Shown here: positions 45,885 through 58,584 of the stretch, in pieces
Numbering within the stretch: the stretch's first letter is position 1
How the letters are laid out: the number at the start of each line of letters is the position of its first letter
Assembly (NCBI RefSeq): GCF_028640845.1
Contig: NC_080546.1
Location: forward strand, 71,591,051-71,655,050
DNA from: Ahaetulla prasina
Lineage: Eukaryota > Chordata > Lepidosauria > Squamata > Colubridae
Reading direction: 5' to 3'
Length of the DNA: 64,000 nucleotides
Notes under the pieces: model-generated
The model's database searches: none
What the model saw: only the letters and a program-made list of their open reading frames with translations
Told to the model about the DNA's origin: nothing
Made by a program: the position numbers and the translations under genes

Positions 45885-46690
45885 TTTGTGCATGGTGTGT
45901 TTTGTAGGAAGATCTGCCAAAGGAACTCGAGTGTTTAAAGCATCTTTCTAACAAGTCAATGACAAAATTGGATGTAGGAGTATTATTTTCTATAATAAAA
46001 TCTGACAGGAAAATAATACTGTTTGAAAACAGATGTCTGTAATACCTGCTATTAATATATAAAGCATAGCATAGGGTCTTTAAATTCTTCTTTCTCCTTT
46101 TTTATCAAATAACTGTACAAAATTAAACTACAGTATGGCAAAACAATAGAGTCTGATGAAGTATGCCAGGCCAACATGCAATTGCGTGCCATGCCAAGCA
46201 TCTTTAATCAATAAGATCTTAGCACAGAAACAGATCCAAAGGCATAGAATGTAGTTTTAATATGATCAGCTTATAAGGAAATGTAATGCTTTTTTATAAG
46301 AGGATTTGATTTTTATCAGCAAAGTGTTTAGCCTTGTCATGATTGAGTATTTTATACATATATATATACATATATACATATATACAGTATGTTGTTATTT
46401 TCTATTACTGATGAGAAACATAGATACTGTCACAAGAAAATTGCCTGGGAGGGGACAAAAGAAGACAAGTATGCATGGTAAACTCCAGTTTGTGAAAAAG
46501 ATCTGGTCCCAAATGATTTTTAAAAGGGATATGGCAGAAGAGGAAAACGCTCAGGGCTGCTACCCAATTCTTTAGGTCACATTGAGTGACTTTAGTTACT
46601 ATAGCCAAAAAATTCAGAGTTTTTATGCTGCTTCCAACCAATAAAGTCCAAGGGCAAATTTAAAAAAAAAATCCAATTTATATTATACTA
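45120..46690. other. No gene; CT/GT and ATAC microsatellites
   Basis: (CT)n(GT)n, repeated as (CT)n(GT)n again, spans 45807-45887. An 'atatatac' tract lies at 46354-46388. Nothing else supported. Confidence 0.55.
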
Positions 46691-46694
46691 AAAG

Positions 46695-46925
46695 TAACTA
46701 TTTTCTTCCCTGAATGAAAGCAAATATACGTGTCTCAGGATAATGTTTCAGGATCCAAATTGAGTCAGTCACAAGGACCAGAGGTTTAGTCTTCCGAGCT
46801 TTCAGACATGTGCTGGAGCCCATCCTCAGGGAACTTCTCTCTTCCAAAATGTAGATGTAATAGAAATGGACATTCTGTGTAAAGAGAAATTCCCTGTAGA
46901 AGGACTCAAGCACGAGTCGGAAAGC
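46695..46925 (-). repeat. Unclassified repeat-like segment
   Basis: The minus strand reads 'gttccctgaggatgggctccagcacatgtctgaaagctcggaagacta', a sentence of the type (x-tgaggatg...tgaaagctcgg) found near ends of several retroelements. I cannot place it in a family. Confidence 0.3.
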
Positions 46926-47186
46926 TCAGATAGCTAAATCTGATGACCAACCCAGATTGGAGCTATTTTCTTCCTTTTGTATTCAGAATAATCAGCACAT
47001 ATAAAATAATACATTTTTATGTAATTCAGCAAGTTTGAATGAACTTTCCATAATAAAAGTTTCATTTGTTTAGTTTTAAACTGAGCATTGTGGAGTTGCA
47101 CAGGCTGAAGACTCCCACCACTCCTCTTCAATATCTACAGGAAGCCACGGGTGAAGTCGTCAAATGGCATGGGATCAGGTAGCACC

Positions 47187-48172
47187 ATATTTATTTATTT
47201 ATTTATTTTATTTTATTTTGTCAAAGCAATATATACAAGCATAACACTAAAAGATTATATAATGTATAAACAAATATATGAGGAGAAACAAGGAAGTATA
47301 AGCATATATATATATATAGGGAAAGAAACAAAAGGACAGGAACGGTAGGCACGTTTGTGCTCTTATGCACGCCCCTTAGGAATGGGGTGAGATCAACAGT
47401 GGATAGATTTTGTTTAAAGCTTTTGGGGTTATGAGAAGAGACCACAGAGTCAGATAATGCATTCCAAGCACAGATAATTCTGTTACAGAAATCATATTTT
47501 CTGCAATCCAAATTGGAGCGGTTGACATTAAGTTTGAATCTATTAGTAGCTCTTGTGTTATTGTAGTTGAAACTGAAGTAGTCGTTGGCAGGAAGGACGT
47601 TACAAAGGATGATTCTATGAGCTAAAACCAGGTCCTGTCGAAGGCGACAGAGTTCCAAGTTTTCTAACCCCAGGATTTCAAGTCTGGTGGAATAAGGTAT
47701 TTTGTTGGTTGCGGAGGAGTGGAGAACTCTTCTTGTAAAATACTTCTGGACACGCTCAACTGTATTGATGTCAGAAATATGGTATGGATTCCAGACAGGC
47801 GAGCTGTAATCAAGAATTGGCCTAGCAAATGTTTTATATGCTCTGGTCAGCAGTGTGGTGTTCTTGGAAAAGAAACTACGATTAGGTTAACAACTCTTAG
47901 AGCCTTTTTTGCTATGTAGTTGCAGTGGGCTTTGGCACTTAGATCATTAGATATGAGAACTCCAAGGTCTTTGATAGGGTGGGGGTCATCTGTAAGGTGG
48001 TGACCATCAAGCATGTACTTAGTGATTGGGTTCTTTTTACCAATATGCAAGACTGAGCATTTGTGGTTGAGACCCGTAGTTGCCAAATTTTAGACCAAGC
48101 GGTTAGATGGTCAAGGTCTTTTTGAATGGTAGATGATATGATATGCTGAACAATACCCAATTGTATATCTTG
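47187..48172 (-). mobile_element. CR1/L2-superfamily LINE, RT C-terminal part, (ATTT)n tail
   Basis: Minus-strand blocks: LGVLISNDL-x-A-x-AHCNYIAKKALR (48000-47900), then C-terminal NRFKLNVNRSNLDCRKYDFC, NRIICAWNALSDSVVSS (47560-47400), typical of this superfamily. The 3' end is AT-rich with a TTTA tail at 47190-47215. Frameshifts and stops break it. 39960-40400 is a sister copy. Confidence 0.75.
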
Positions 48173-48189
48173 GCTATACCAGAAGGTGC

Positions 48190-49480
48190 AGTTAGATCAG
48201 CAGTCTCATCATTACCAAGTAGGAATACTACAGGAACTGATGAATATCCATTGAAACATGACAAGCAACAAAAGAGGACAAATCTGGAATAACATAATGG
48301 CCAACAGATTGGAAGAGACTAATATACATTTCAATATCAAAAAATGAAAAAGTGTAAGAATGCAAGATTTTGGTTATGCTTAGGATCATCTAATGTAGCT
48401 AATAGTCCTACATGGAAAAAGAGACACAAAATGTTCAAGATGGATTTAGAAAAGACTGAGCAATGTTAATCAGTATGTGCTTTCCTCATTACAGAAAGGC
48501 CTTTAATTGTGTTGATCATACAAAGTTGTGGAATATGGTTAGTAAAATGGGAATTCTAGAACTTGTCATTGTCCTAATGAAAGACCTATGTGCATGTCAG
48601 GAAATCATAGAATGGACAGAATATGACAAAATAGAATAGCAGTAATGATATTACCTAGTTTGGATAATAAAACGTGTGCAAGAAAACAAGCAAGCTCACA
48701 GAGCACCAAGGACCCTTCAAAATCGAATGGCTCAGATTGCAAAGGATTTAATTCTTCCCTTAGGTAAAGGTAAAGGTTCCCCTCGCACATACGTGCTAGT
48801 CGTTGCCAACTCTAGGGGACAGTGCTCATCTCCATTTCAAAGCCGAAGAGTCCAAAGACGTCTCCGTGGTCATGTGGTTGGCATGACTCAACACCAAAGG
48901 TGCACGGAACGCTGTTACCTTCCCACCAAAGGTGGTCCCTATTTTTTCTACTTGCATTTTTAAGTGCTTTCAAAACTGCTAGGTTGGCAGAAGCTGGGAC
49001 AAGTAACAGGAGCTCACTCCGTTACACAGCAGCACTAGGGATTCGAACCGCTGAGCTGCTGACCTTTCGATCAACAAGCTCAACGTCCTAGTTCCTGAGC
49101 CACCGCGTCCCTAATTCTTCCCTTATTCATTCAATTTATATACTAAATATATATTTAGGGAGGCTGGATTGAACAAAGATAAGTATGGTTTTAGACTAGC
49201 ACTTTGTAGAGCAGCCCTGAAAATTTTGTAAAAGATATTCAGGTGTGTATGTGTGTGTTGTATACAACACACACATAAATCAGAACAATGCAAACAATGG
49301 TCTTCCTGTGATGTTCTATAGAAGTGAAAGTTGGCTTGTGAAAAAGCAGGATTGAAAGAGAATTTATTTTTGAATGTTGATGTTGGAGAAGTCTCCTAAG
49401 AATAACATAGTCAGCCAAGAAAACAAGCAAATGCACCATCAAACAAATCAATCCTTCTCAGACCAAATTATCTCTTATCT
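48190..49480 (+). mobile_element. BovB/RTE LINE RT remnants, split by a SINE
   Basis: About 48430-48640 reads RKAFNCVDHTKLWNMVSKMG, close to the BovB palm block 'AFDCVDHNKLWKIL..MGIP', then CQE. After the SINE, about 49265-49480 contains frameshifted 'MVFPVxMYGSESW'- and 'CWRSLLR'-like text followed by NKSIL-like text. Both parts are heavily decayed; BovB is abundant in squamates. Confidence 0.65.
48763..49111 (-). mobile_element. tRNA-derived SINE with 14-bp target duplication
   Basis: Perfect duplications taattcttccctta flank it (48749-48762 and 49112-49125). On the minus strand it starts 'tagggacgcggtggctcagg', with an A-box-like segment, and has B box GGTTCGAATCC (reverse at 49039-49049). 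Body blocks match 11093-11362. A long staggered duplication indicates LINE-mediated insertion. Confidence 0.9.
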
Positions 49481-49831
49481 GATTGCTGCCTAGATCGTCT
49501 TCCTAACTCCCAAGGACATTCCTGCATAACATAATGTGGATCTAGCATATGGCAATCATAAAATTTTTAAATTGTATATAACTTTACTTTATAAAAGAAA
49601 ATTAAAGAATAAAGCCAAGAAAATGTTTACAAAAATGCATAGTTAATAAAAATATTTAAAATCAAAGCAGAGATGTACATTTGTTTTAAAATATAAATTT
49701 TCACATTAAATTAAATTCCATTTAAATTAAATTTTCACATTATTCACATTTTTTTGCATGAATGTGAAAGACTGCATTAAATGGTTCCCTTTGCATAGTA
49801 AAAAGTAAATGACAATGAGGATGATGATATT

Positions 49832-50085
49832 ATCCATTCAGTCATGTCTGACTCTTGGCGATTCTTAGGGGCAGGTCTCGCCACATATTCCAATCTTGCA
49901 CTACTTCTTTGAGTTGTTCTATGCTCTGGTTGGTGTCAGCTTTGATGATGTCCAGCTTCTTGTTCTTTGGCAACCTGGTTTCCTTTTACAGCTTAACTCC
50001 ATTGTTCTCTCCAATGAATTCTCCCCACATGACATGGCCAAAATAAATGAGATACAATTTTTTGATTTTGCATTCCAGTGACATG
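49832..50085 (-). mobile_element. BovB LINE 3' end
   Basis: 'ccattcagtcatgtctgactcttggcgattcttagg' reversed gives the BovB 3' end '...cgccaagagtcagacatgactgaatgg', the counterpart of the ruminant 'gagtcggacacgactgag'. The body to 50085 carries BovB-like text ('tgcactacttctttgagttgttc'). Confidence 0.75.
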
Positions 50086-50087
50086 TT

Positions 50088-50163
50088 TGTTGGGTTTCCT
50101 GGTTGAGCAGGGGCTGGACTAGAAGTTCTTGAAGATCCTTCCAGCTCTATTCTGATTCTGTCA
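50088..50163 (+). mobile_element. CR1 LINE 3' end
   Basis: 'gtttcctggttgagcaggggctggactagaagttcttgaagatccttccagctctattctgattctg'-type CR1 terminus. Confidence 0.75.
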
Positions 50164-50284
50164 GGTGCAATGAATAAGAACAACACTGTGAGGTGAGCAG
50201 AGTTGCTTTTTTATTTGTTGCTATCCTTTTTACAGAAATCACATCAGATTAACTGCATTCTCTTAGGAACAGGCAGATAAACAT

Positions 50285-51174
<890 letters not shown>

Positions 51175-51179
51175 GCTTC

Positions 51180-53080
51180 AAGTATTTTAGGGTAGATCTC
51201 TGACCTCCATGGCTTCTTCCTCTGCAGGAATTCCAAACTCTGTGGTCTACCTCCACTCCACTTTAGCTGGAGTTTCCACTACAGTTAGATCCCACAAGCA
51301 ATAGTGGTCAAGTCCTTTTCAATAGCAGCACCTTGATAACAGAACTTCATGTCAAAGAACAAACTGAATTTGAGAAACATGTTAAAATCTATACCATTTG
51401 GTCACAACATTGATGGATTTTCTTCAAATTTTAATACTACTGATCTATAGTGTATACTATTTTATTGATACTTCTCTTCCTTCTAGTTATCTGAAGCAGT
51501 TGCAAAAATCCCTGGTACCTTTATTTTTGGAGTTTATGTTAACTCACAATGTCAGATGTCACATTATTATGTAAACAATAAAACTTTATATGGTTTGTAC
51601 ACTAAGAGATATCAGCTAAGATTAAGTCGAGAAGGTACTTTCAATGATTTCCACATGCACTTGTCAGTGACTCCTATCAGTGGATGGCTATTTCACCAGA
51701 GCAACTGTGAGTTTAAAACATGAACCAATAAAAGATTCAGTTCACAATCTGTAGCCAGCAACTGCCAGTAAACAAGACTGCCAGCTTTGAAAAATTCCAA
51801 CTATTTGCTAATATACAAGAGAAGGAGAAGTATTTCTCATGAGCAGAAGGTTCTTTGATCAGTATGCACATACATAGTTTCATTTTGCAAAGTCAATTAA
51901 AGGACGTTGTCACCCTAACTGATCCAACACTGGCATTAATTGGAATGCAGCTTTAGCAGCACAGAAAGAAACCTGATAATGTTCATCATTTTCATTCTGA
52001 CAAAGAGCTAAGTTGTGCATGAGAGAGAGAGGAAACTGTGGAATGCATGTGTTAATTATATTGCTATAATGAACAGGAAGAAGTTAATAGTAACAGCTTC
52101 ACCCCAATGAGCCAAGCAGTTCTTTTGTTTAAATAACTTTCTGAATATTTAAAATAAAATAAAACATTTACCCTACACACATTCATTCTTCTGTACCCGC
52201 ACATGGCTCCCCCTGCTCCCCGGTTGAGCTGCACCAATTGTTGACAAATGTGATGTTCTCCAAGTTGTCTGAAAAATAGACACTAGCATTAATCACATAA
52301 AAAAGCAGCTTTGTTAGGAATAATCCAAAGAATCATAACTAGAAGGCCTAGTGGGCTCTGCAGCAACATTAAGATTCAGAAGCCATGTTCAAATTATTCC
52401 TGCTTTCAGAATTTAGTCAAGGGTAAAAGGAAGTTTTGTCTGGAAATTTGAGGATTGTTTCATATAAAATATTCACTCCAGTTAACAGCATATGTAGTTT
52501 CACTGTCCCAGGAATATTTGGTTTAAATGAAACTCTAAGGGAATGTGAAGTGGATGTTGCCATGGAGAATTGCCTATTCAAATAGTGATTGCCACTTATT
52601 TATCAGAGAGCAAACTCCTGAGGATACTTTCCGCTGTTCCCTTTGCTTATCTATGACATTTTCAGCAAATGGGCCCACTTCTAAACATAAGCATAAGACC
52701 ATCCACACTTTTATTTTTCAAGAAGACCTATGGGAAAAAAAATGCAGATTCCTTCAATTGTTAAAAATAATAAAATTAAAAGGTTTAAAACATTAGGTAG
52801 GGCAGATAGATCCAAGCTAATTTCTAATCTGAAGAGATAAATCTGATCTTGGGTGATCCTTTTCTTTAAGGGGAGGACATTCGGGCTTTATTCTGTCCAA
52901 AAGGTACTGTATAATCATACCTATGGTGGGTATGTCTGAAATCAGCCACCATAGTACACTTTCCTTCTGCCATCTTTTTCTTTTATTCATTTTATCAGCT
53001 CCAGGTCAAATGTTGTTCAGTTCTGAATTTCATTATACAAATCTTCTAGTACCAAAAGTTTACAAGAATAGTTTGGGTTT
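51180..53080. other. No recognised feature over ~1.9 kb
   Basis: Moderately AT-rich; open frame 52545-52796 (83 codons) has no recognised domain. 'gctccccctgctccccggttgagctgcacc' at 52207 stands out as GC-rich but I cannot assign it. Confidence 0.45.
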
Positions 53081-53090
53081 GTGCTCAAGC

Positions 53091-53631
53091 CAGGGGTGGG
53101 CCTGAACATTTTTAGCAAGGGGTTCTCTGCCTGGTTGCTGGGTGGCCGTGAACATGGTGGTCATGGCCTCCTGCACCATAGTGGGGGGCAGTGGTGGGAT
53201 TCAAATAATTTAACAACCGGTTCTCTGCCCTAATGATTTCTTCCCACAACCAGTTCACCAAACTGCTCAGAAAGTTAACAACCGGTTCTCCCGAAGTGGT
53301 GCGAACTGGCTGAATCCCACCACTGGTGGGGGGGCATTTTTGTCCTCCCGAGTGCCGGAGGCTTTCCTTGAACCTCCAGGAGGGTGAAAACAGCCTCCCT
53401 AGGCTCCAGAGGCTCTCTTCCGAACTTCCGGTAGGCCTGTTTTTCGTCCTCCCCGAGCCTCCGCATGCACCCTGTACTTACCTGCATCAAAAATGGGCCA
53501 TGTGGGGACTCCTGGTAGGGGCGGGGTGGGTGGTGCCAGCCAGGAGTGGGATTTGGAGGTTTTCCGAACTGCACAGAATCTTAGCTAGAGGTTCTCCTGA
53601 ACCCCTGCAAACCCCCAGCAGCCCACCCCTG
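53091..53631. mobile_element. hAT element (CAGGGGTGG family) carrying a second MITE
   Basis: Left CAGGGGTGGGCC, right CCCACCCCTGG; flanks gctcaagc (53083-53090) and ggttaagc (53632-53639) match 6/8. Without the nested MITE and its duplication it is about 396 bp and aligns with 54449-54889 throughout. Confidence 0.85.
53189..53325. mobile_element. 137-bp hAT MITE nested in another hAT element
   Basis: CAGTGGTGGGATTCA and TGAATCCCACCACTG termini are perfect complements. Duplications gtgggggg at 53181-53188 and 53326-53333 are perfect. It matches 26458-26594. Confidence 0.9.
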
Positions 53632-53639
53632 GGTTAAGC

Positions 53640-54440
53640 TACAGAGGAACAGAAAAAGCCAATTAAGTGAATACTGGCTACAGTTTTTAGAAAGTCATGG
53701 GAGACATTATTCAATAAAACTGAGACTTGGTTATTGATTATTGTGAGTTCATTATCAGCTTTATCATATCATAATTCAGTACAAAGTCCAGCCTTTTTTA
53801 AAAAAAAAGTTTTATTTATTTTTTATTGTTTACATTTTGTTAGCGCTTAATAAACATGGTGTGGTTTGGGTTATTTTATTTGCTTAGCAGTACAGATTAC
53901 ATTCTTAATCTTCACTCCTTTCTTCCAACTACTGGTATAATAAATTCCATATTTGATAATATTCTGTATCTTCTTTTGTGTTTAAACTTCAATGTAAGTC
54001 TGGAATTCCAGCCTTCTCTAATCAGGACAGTAGAAATTATCTTTGCACTAAATATCTTAGTTTTGTCAAGAATCTTGATTCTTTCTAAAGATAATAATGT
54101 TAACGAAGGACACAGCTGACAGATGTTGCTCAATAATATGCGTATACATGAGGGATGTAGATTTGTAAATCTTATGAAAATTAAGAAAATTGGTCTTATT
54201 GAAAAGATGGGAGCCTCAAACCTATAAAACCATTGTAAATAAATTGAGTGTTAGTAATACTACAAAATACAGAGAACTATTTTAATATAAAGTTCCATAT
54301 GATCAAAAATATGACATCAGTCTTGAAAAGCTTAAATTTTCCTCTGAAGGGTATTAAATGATCTTCGATCGATCCAATTCTTGGATCATCCCACTATCCA
54401 CTGAACAACTTGTTGAAACATATTATTACAACAGGAAGTG
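53640..54440. other. No recognised feature
   Basis: AT-rich DNA; open frames at 53856-54133 overlap on both strands without domains. Confidence 0.5.
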
Positions 54441-54448
54441 GATTTATA

Positions 54449-54889
54449 CAGGGGTGGACTTCAAAAATTTTAGCAAGAGATTCTCTGCCCAGTTACTGGG
54501 TGGACGTGGCCATGTTAGGCATCGTCTAGTTGGCCTCTTGCATCACGGTGAGGGGGCATTTTTGCCCTCCCTGGGCTCTGGAGGCTTTCCTCAAGCCTCT
54601 GAGAGGGTTAAAAACGGTCTCCCCAGGCTTCGGAGACCCTCTGGAAGCTGGAAACAGGCCCATTTCTGACCTTTCTGAACTTTCATTGGCCCATTTTTCG
54701 CCCTCCTGAATCTCTGCACGCGCCTTGCACTTACCTGCATCCAAAACAGGCTGTGTGGGGACTCATGGGAGGGGAGGGGATGGGTGGGCAGGACCAGCCA
54801 GGAGTGGGATTTGGGGGTTCTCTGAACTGCACAGAATCTTAGCTAGAGGTTCTCCAGAAACCCTGTGAACCCCCAGCAGCCCACCCCTG
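54449..54889. mobile_element. 441-bp hAT element (CAGGGGTGG family)
   Basis: CAGGGGTGG and CCACCCCTG termini, perfect duplications gatttata at 54441-54448 and 54890-54897. The interior is GC-rich without a transposase frame. It is the intact sister of the element at 53091, about 0.8 kb away and in the same orientation. Confidence 0.9.
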
Positions 54890-54899
54890 GATTTATATA

Positions 54900-56535
54900 T
54901 AACAAATTTGCATAATGCCATGGTAAAACTAATACAGCATTTGGATGAAGTCTTGCTTCAGCCTGCATCAGTACAGGAACCAGCAGACCAGACAGTGTCT
55001 TTCTGTTCTTATGAGAATGTACTAATAGAAATTCAGAGAAGTCTAATATCAATTCCTGCCTTTCATAACTCAGTGAAATTGTTTATGGTCATCCAGCAGA
55101 ATTTCCTGTAAATCACATTTTTGTTCTGAGACTTCTAAAAAAGTAACCAAATTGATTTTGTCCCTCATTAAAGGTAATGATCCATTACCAATTTTTTTTG
55201 CAAAGAATAGCATTTCACAATTCATTCACAAGACCAACAACAAATTAAAGATGCAGAAACTGAAACAAGATAAGTATAGTTTGTGAATACTTATTAGACT
55301 TTCAATTATTTGCCAGAGATAATGAGTTCATGAGAGATAATAACTTCACTCTGACTGACCACAATAGATAACATGCTGATGAACTGGAAATGAGTTGAGT
55401 GTGACAAGGCAACCTGGAAAATTTAGAAAAGTTCATTCCAACGTTGTATATTAATTGATGGGACTTCGGAAATGTTAAGGTACAGAGCAAATAGCAAGCA
55501 CAGAAGATTTTTCACTTCATCATCATTTCTTCATAACCTCTTCAAATCCAGTGCACAAAAAGTGCACAAAAAGCAAAAAGACTGTTTGTTTGTACAAAAA
55601 GTCTTTGCAAACAATAGCAGGCAAGACATACCTCAGAAGAAAAACAGTGAAGAACAAATCTTGATTTATATTTTTACTCTGGAGCTCTTTGACATCTATT
55701 TAAAGCTTTCACTGCTAAAATTTGGATCTTCGAATCTGCTGCAAATGACTGTACTTGAGGAACTGAAAATATCGTAGCAAATGCCTGATTCATTCCAAAG
55801 TCAAATCTTCAGAAAACATTGTAGGCTTCTCTCCCAAGTGCTCTGCTTTTCATTAAAAAAAAAAAAGTCTTTGTTTGTGAAGAAATTGAAAGATAAACAC
55901 TTCCAGCTGGTGCTATTTTATATCACATTATATCTTTGTAACTCAGAATAAAGTTCATACAGAATTTTTATTACTGCTCCTTACATTTGCCCATAATCCT
56001 AGGTTTGCAGTAAATACATAATTCACATACCCTCTGGGAACAGGGAACAATTTATTTATCATCTGCTAAATATCAACCATACTATTTGTAAGCTTTCTAT
56101 ACTCATCCTGCCTCATATGTGCTTTGCGTTCTGAATCCCCTATGTTGTTGGAAAAAAATATACAGACTTTTCTGTTGATTTTGGATAAGTGGAAACAAGT
56201 GCATTGCCCCCTCATAAGACATGTGACAACATCAAGGGAGCCATATTCTAATTAAGGAACAATGTTCCATGTGTAACAGCCTCAACAACTGCAACAACAT
56301 TACAAGGAATGACATGTGTCAGATATGCAAGCTGCATTCAGAATAATCATAAGTTTCTCAAATCTCCAGGCTGAATAGTGAACGAGATAAGTTCGCTATC
56401 AAAAAGGTGTCTGCTTGCTTGCTTGATTATAAAGAGAGTTTTGATAGATGGAGCACTAAAAGAAATTGAGGAAAGCTCTTAAAAACATGGATGTACTGAA
56501 ACTTATTTGATACTTGAAAAAATTGCATAATATAC
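54900..56535. other. No recognised gene over ~1.6 kb
   Basis: The longest frame (55472-55777, 101 codons, Lys/Ser/Phe-rich) shows no known motif and begins in plain AT-rich DNA, so I leave it uncalled. Confidence 0.45.
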
Positions 56536-56539
56536 AGGA

Positions 56540-57215
56540 AATAACAGTTATATCATAATATGGAGCAACAATGGTTCATAACTGAAAATGGATTATGCCA
56601 CTAATGTTGATATTGTTCCATTATTATTTAACTTACTTATAAAACGTATCATAAAAAATGCTTGGCTAAAAAGTGAAATTGAAATGAAATTAAGATTCCT
56701 GGAATAAACTTCCAGTAACCATAAACACGTTGATGATATCACTTTGATTGCTAAAAGTGAGAAAACCATAGGGAATGTTTTGTTTTTTCATATTAAGAAA
56801 ACTAATTTTATACCAAAAGACTTTGCCTACTCAGTATCAATATGCAAGGAAAAAAACAGTAACGGTGTTTACCTTGCTAGGTTCAAAAATTCATGATAAA
56901 TGAAAACAATTAATTTGCCCCAATTCAATTTTGGCTGGGGTGATGAACTAAAGAGATGATTGATACCTGGGGAAATAATGGTGACAGTTCTAGACAGTGT
57001 ATTAAAGTGCATAGACATCACACTGGCAACTAATGAATGTATTGTAAAGCGACGGTTTTCCCAATTATGGAATGTGGTTGTGGAAGCTGATTAAAGAAAA
57101 TGTAATGCCTTTCAACAGTGGTGCCAGAGAAATTGAGAACATTTTAGACCACAAGAAGAACAAATAAGAATCACTGGGAGTCTGTCCAAGTTGCTTAATA
57201 TTGGACAGCATATAC
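56540..57215 (+). mobile_element. RTE/BovB-like LINE RT C-terminal part, decayed
   Basis: Frameshifted blocks follow the BovB order: 'gttgatgatatcactttgattgctaaaagtgag' (VDDITLIAKSE, a YADD-type box), 'aaagcgacggttttcccaattatggaatgtggttgtggaagctgatta' (KATVFPIMECGCGS), then 'RRTNK'. Many stops. Confidence 0.6.
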
Positions 57216-57226
57216 ATTTGATGAAT

Positions 57227-57229
57227 ATT

Positions 57230-57271
<42 letters not shown>

Positions 57272-57285
57272 ATTTTTTATTTTTA

Positions 57286-57323
<38 letters not shown>

Positions 57324-57324
57324 T
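57227..57324 (+). repeat. (TTG)n (TTTTA)n (TTA)n compound microsatellite
   Basis: (TTG) at 57231-57270, 'tttttatttttattttta' between, (TTA) to 57324. It abuts the 3' end of the minus-strand LINE next door and may be that element's tail. Confidence 0.8.
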
Positions 57325-58140
57325 ACTTTATTCATTAAAAATGAAACTCAGTCAACTGAACATTCAAAAATACATCACAAATAGCATTGACTGGTGCTAA
57401 TGGTTAATACAGGTTTTTGCCAGTGTCCTAGGTATCAACCAAGTACCTTCTTAAGAAGTACGATGTTCCAAGTAGCGTAGTTTTATGCAGTTCTGCTGGT
57501 GTTATTTCAGGAAGCTGCAATTTGTTGATGTATCTTATAAAATTATTGGACATGGTATCAAGTGCCCCGATGACAATGAGTATCACTATTACATGTTTCA
57601 TCCATAGCCATGTAGTTTCAATGGCCAGGTCGCGATATTTCATGATTTTTTTCCAGTTCTTGGTCTTCGATTCTGGCATCTCCTGGTACCGCAATGTCAA
57701 TAAATTGTATGTTTCAGTTTTCCACAACTGTGATATCTGGTGTGTTGTGTTCCAAATGACAATCCATCTGTATTTGAAAGTCCCACAAAATCTTCACCTT
57801 CTCATTTTGTATAACTTTTTCCACTTTATGTTCCCATGACTTTTTGGATACAGGCAAGTCATATTTTTTACATAATGACCAGTGGATTAATTTAGCAACT
57901 CGGTCATGTCTAGCTTTGTAATCAGTTTGTGCGATTTTGCTGCATTCACATATTAAATGTGAAACACTTTCGACTCTGTTGTTGCAAAGTTAGCAGTTTG
58001 GATTGTCAGTGGATTTTTGTATCTTTGCTTTCATGGCATTAGTTTGTAGTGATTGTTCTTGAGCAGCGAGTATTAAACCTTCCATTTCTTTCTTGATGGT
58101 TCATATCTTAAGCCATGCCCATGTAAAGTTGTCATCACAT
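57325..58140 (-). mobile_element. R4/Dong-like LINE, endonuclease C-terminus
   Basis: The minus strand reads, in order: LQTNAMKAKIQKSTDNPNC, a Cys-rich finger (C-x2-C then H-L-I-C-E-C), IAQTDYKARHDRVAKLIHWS, then DITVVEN, FIDIAVPGDARIEDQE and a decayed K-Y-R-D-L-A-I-E block. This is the order of the zinc finger and restriction-like endonuclease (PD...D...K) of R2/R4-type LINEs, unlike the AP-endonuclease LINEs elsewhere here. Stops and shifts make it dead. R4 elements are known in squamates. Confidence 0.7.
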
Positions 58141-58580
58141 TATTATTATTATTATATAATTCAAGGCTAGATTAAATTAAATTAAATTTCATCAGATAAC
58201 TGATAAAATTACATCCAGGAGCTGTTTAAATGAGAGAAGTTTCTGAGTAACCGAACAACAATGATCAACTAAGGGAGAAAATTGTTCAGTTTTGTAACTG
58301 AAAATTCTTTAAATTCTTATGATTATGGCATTACCAAACTTTTCAGGTGTTCCCAAGCAACTTCCTCTAGTGAAATAAATATTGATTTAATAAATGTTCC
58401 AATATGTTATTATTATCAGATAAATGGACCTACAAATTCCATCATTTCTGACTGACATATGTCAAATAGTTGAAGGAACCCAGATTTCATGGTTACTGAT
58501 CTAAAGGCAAGTTTACTCAAAATACTTCTGAAACCCCTTCACTCAGTGAAATGCTCATACAAAGCCAATACAATCTGTTA
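58141..58580. other. No recognised feature
   Basis: AT-rich, with a short (ATT)n at 58140-58155. Confidence 0.5.
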
Positions 58581-58584
58581 GGAC

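Noticed and set aside
45754..45954. Thr/His/Arg-Glu repeat ORF
   Set aside because: Translation of (CT)n(GT)n.
46306..46641. Open frames on both strands
   Set aside because: Part is an ATAC microsatellite, the rest lacks motifs.
53856..54133. Overlapping 87- and 73-codon ORFs
   Set aside because: Both strands open by chance; no domain.
55472..55777. 101-codon Lys/Ser-rich ORF
   Set aside because: No recognised motif, no repeat match, no splice or promoter context; likely chance in AT-rich DNA.
57522..57839. 105-codon plus-strand ORF
   Set aside because: It is the antisense of the R4/Dong-like endonuclease.
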